This document shows positions 61,976 to 64,000 of a stretch of DNA of 64,000 nt, in pieces. Below the pieces are notes generated by a model. That model made no database searches. It saw only the letters and a list, made by a program, of their open reading frames with translations, and had not been told where the DNA came from. The position numbers were made by a program, and so were the translations under genes. The stretch comes from Mycobacterium sp. 852013-50091_SCH5140682 (GTDB taxonomy: Bacteria > Actinomycetota > Actinomycetes > Mycobacteriales > Mycobacteriaceae). How positions within the stretch are numbered: position 1 is the first letter of the stretch; every line of letters begins with the position of its first letter. The stretch is from positions 1 through 64,000 of the forward strand of contig NZ_LZTB01000012.1 of NCBI RefSeq assembly GCF_001665685.1. Direction: 5' to 3'.

Positions 61976-63168
61976 CCGAACACCCTGTCATTCCAGCGGG
62001 TCCATCAGGAAAAGCGGTGGCGCAGAGCGCTATTCAAGTCGGCATTCTCGGACCGTGCGAGATGAGCGTCGACGGCAGGGTGGTGCCGCTCGGCTCGCAC
62101 AAGCAGCGCGCGGTGCTCGCGATGCTGGTCATTCATCGCAACCGGGCAGTCGGGATCGATGAACTGATCAGCGCGGTGTGGGGCGATGCCGCGCATCCGG
62201 GCGCGCGGGCGGCGCTGCACACCTACGTGTCCAATCTGCGTGGCGTGATGGGCGGCCCGGGCATCGACACGCACGCGGTGCTGGCCAGGACACCGCCGGG
62301 TTATCGCCTGTCTGTGCTCGACGACGACTGTGATGTCGGGCGTTTCGTCATCGCGCGGGGGATGGGCGTGCGCGCGCTGGCCGGCGGGCAGTTCGAGCAG
62401 GCCAGCGAACACCTGTCAGTCGCGCTGTCGCAGTGGCGTGGGCCTGTTCTCGACGATCTCCGCGCATTCAGCTTCTTCGAGGCCTTCGCGACCGCGCTCG
62501 CCGAGGAGAAGCTCATGACGCACATCGCCCGCGCGGAGGCCGAAATCGCTTGTGGTCGCGTTGGTTTGGTCATCAATGAACTCGAGGCGCTGGCGTGTGA
62601 GCATCCCTATCGCGAGCCGCTGTGGGCGCAACTCATCACGGCTTACTATCTGGCCCAACGACAATCCGATGCGCTCGACGCATATCACCGATTGCGGACG
62701 GCACTCGACGAAGGCCTCGGCATCGATCCCGGCCCTGTTGTGCAAGCGCTGTATGTGCAAGTGCTACGCCAACAGCCGCTCGATCCGGCGAAGGCTGCTC
62801 AATTGCATGCGGACGAGACGATCGAGGCCTTCCATGAGCAGGACACTGCGGTGACCGAACGTCCGAAGGGCCCTGTGTTACGGGGTGCTGACGGGTGCGT
62901 GCATCCGTTGTGCGCCTTGAGTACTCGGATCGGGCGCAGCCCCGACAACAACATCGTTCTTGCCGATGCCAGGGTCAGCCGCCACCACGCCGCGATCATC
63001 GAGACGGGCAACAGCTTCGTGATCGCCGACCTGAACTCGAAAAATGGTGTGTACGTGCGGGATCGACGGATCCACCCCAGCGAGACCCTGGTGAGCGGAG
63101 ACGTCATCCGCGTCGGCGACCAACAATTCACGTTCGATATCGCGCCCGACGATCCGCCGAGGTGCTGA
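61972..63168 (+). CDS. EmbR-like transcriptional regulator (SARP/BTAD-FHA)
   Basis: 398 residues from ATG 61972. A winged-helix OmpR-type DNA-binding domain (25-115, with KQRAVLAMLVIHRNRAV and ALHTYVSNLRGVMG) is followed by a BTAD domain (about 120-265) and a C-terminal FHA domain with G321-R-S323, S336-R-H-H339 and N355-S-K-N-G359, the phosphothreonine-binding residues. EmbR of M. tuberculosis, with the same domain order, is activated by phosphorylation by PknH. The translationally coupled kinase upstream is therefore its likely partner. DNA targets are unknown; the divergent peptide-TPR-MFS unit is a candidate. Confidence 0.92.
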   Translation: MTEHPVIPAGPSGKAVAQSAIQVGILGPCEMSVDGRVVPLGSHKQRAVLAMLVIHRNRAVGIDELISAVWGDAAHPGARAALHTYVSNLRGVMGGPGIDTHAVLARTPPGYRLSVLDDDCDVGRFVIARGMGVRALAGGQFEQASEHLSVALSQWRGPVLDDLRAFSFFEAFATALAEEKLMTHIARAEAEIACGRVGLVINELEALACEHPYREPLWAQLITAYYLAQRQSDALDAYHRLRTALDEGLGIDPGPVVQALYVQVLRQQPLDPAKAAQLHADETIEAFHEQDTAVTERPKGPVLRGADGCVHPLCALSTRIGRSPDNNIVLADARVSRHHAAIIETGNSFVIADLNSKNGVYVRDRRIHPSETLVSGDVIRVGDQQFTFDIAPDDPPRC

Positions 63169-63182
63169 CGAGCCCCGGACGG

Positions 63183-64000
63183 TTACGCGCCGCGCGGAGT
63201 CTGCTCGACCGACAGCTCGTGGGCCAGCAGCTCTGCGAACGTGAATGTGCCTGTGGGCCGGTCGTTCTTGCCCAGCAGATACAGACGCTTGACCGCGGCG
63301 AGGATGCCCTCGGCGATGGCGTCGCGGGTGGCGGTGGAGACCAGCAGATTGCGGTCACGCGGATTGGTGATGTAGCCGACATCCACCTGAACCGTGGGCA
63401 TCCGGGTCAGCCGAAGCAGATCCCACGTTCGACCGTGCGTACGGCAGTCGCGTAACCCGGTGCGGGCCACCACTTCCCGCTGGATGAAATCGGCCAGGTT
63501 GCGACCGATGGTCGACACCGAACCGTGCGAGTTCCCGAAATGGAAGGACGCGACCCCGTTGGCGGAGGGACTGAGTTGGGTGGCGCAGCGCAGGCTGATC
63601 ATCAGATCGGCGCCGACGGTGTTGGCCGTCGCCGCGCGCTCCGCATCGAGCGGACTGTGCCCGGCCGGGCGGGACGTAAAGGTGTCCATGCCGATGGCCG
63701 TCATCCGGCCTTCGAGCCGACTTGCCAAGTCCCACAGGATGTCTGCTTCACTGATCGGCCCTTCCGGACCGTTCATGATCATGCCGTGGTCAGAGCCACC
63801 GCGGCCCGGATCGATGATGACCCGCTTGCCGGACAGCCGTGGCCCCGACCGGCGGACGAGCTCCTCCTCGCGGATCGCGTGCGGTGAGCCACCGGTGACG
63901 CGGGATCCCAGGAAGTACAGCGAGCGAAGGGTTTCCGGACCGCAGATGCCGTCGGGGTAGAGCCCGTACTCCCGCTGGTAGGACGAGAGGGCGTTGTGGG
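63183..64000 (-). CDS. cwlM: CwlM amidase-like protein (5' end beyond the window)
   Basis: The minus-strand frame is open to the window edge; its start is outside. The visible N-terminal side has a peptidoglycan-binding-type segment (ALSSYQREYGLYPDGICGPETL) followed by an amidase_3 domain. In that domain the first zinc histidine of DPGHGG is Arg (IIDPGRGG), and the later SLHxN-type His is also Arg (ISLRCAT), so hydrolase activity is doubtful. CwlM is known in mycobacteria as a PknB-phosphorylated activator of MurA rather than a working hydrolase. The position before trxC/trxB fits the mycobacterial order. Confidence 0.88.
   Translation of the reverse strand, partial: HNALSSYQREYGLYPDGICGPETLRSLYFLGSRVTGGSPHAIREEELVRRSGPRLSGKRVIIDPGRGGSDHGMIMNGPEGPISEADILWDLASRLEGRMTAIGMDTFTSRPAGHSPLDAERAATANTVGADLMISLRCATQLSPSANGVASFHFGNSHGSVSTIGRNLADFIQREVVARTGLRDCRTHGRTWDLLRLTRMPTVQVDVGYITNPRDRNLLVSTATRDAIAEGILAAVKRLYLLGKNDRPTGTFTFAELLAHELSVEQTPRGA

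Overview
The window is high-GC actinobacterial DNA and reads as the replication-origin region of a mycobacterium, most likely a rapid grower (Mycolicibacterium type). The evidence is the syntenic block pstP-rodA-pbpA-pknA-pknB, trpG, DUF881, crgA, ppiA, cwsA, tRNA-Ala/tRNA-Ile, gyrA, then gyrB, dciA, recF, gnd, dnaN, oriC, dnaA, rpmH, rnpA, yidD, yidC, khpB, rsmG, parA, parB and finally cwlM. A gnd gene between dnaN and recF is typical of rapid growers. GyrA carries a full-length 421-residue intein of the mycobacterial GyrA allele type. The species cannot be named from the sequence alone.

Layout. Bases 1-6242 hold the cell-shape and signalling operon (phosphatase tail, RodA, PbpA, PknA, PknB), joined by 4-base start/stop overlaps. 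Bases 6220-10290 hold trpG, a DUF881 membrane protein, crgA, a PH-domain protein, ppiA, cwsA and an SRPBCC protein. Bases 10391-11676 hold tRNA-Ala, a tiny DLW-39 family protein, tRNA-Ile and a DUF3566 membrane protein. gyrA with its intein follows (11729-15505).

Bases about 15.8-42.0 kb are the major departure from the usual order. A complete type VII (ESX) secretion locus of about 23-26 kb lies between gyrA and gyrB, which are normally adjacent. It encodes EccA, EccB, a fused EccC, two different EccD proteins, EccE, MycP, EspG, a PE/PPE pair, two WXG100-type proteins, EspH-, EspL-, EspC- and EspA-like proteins, two MinD-like ATPases and a 765-residue WXG-type protein of unknown function. 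The genes are split over both strands into several divergent units. An SDR oxidoreductase and a DUF5336 membrane protein sit at its edges.

Bases 42.1-56.0 kb are the conserved origin core: gyrase B, DciA-like protein, RecF, Gnd, the beta clamp, oriC with DnaA boxes and an AT-rich stretch, DnaA, the rpmH-rnpA-yidD-yidC-khpB operon, and rsmG-parA-parB with two perfect 16-bp parS palindromes.

Bases 57.1-63.2 kb are an accessory cassette inserted between the acetyltransferase-like gene after parB and cwlM. On the plus strand it has a Ser/Thr kinase with an extracellular solute-binding domain, translationally coupled to an EmbR-like (BTAD-FHA) regulator. Divergently it has a 42-residue peptide made of 15-residue repeats, a TPR protein and an MFS transporter. 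I infer a sense-phosphorylate-regulate-export circuit. This cassette and the double-EccD ESX locus are the most interesting parts of the window. The right end is a truncated cwlM whose two zinc-ligand histidines appear to be replaced by arginine.
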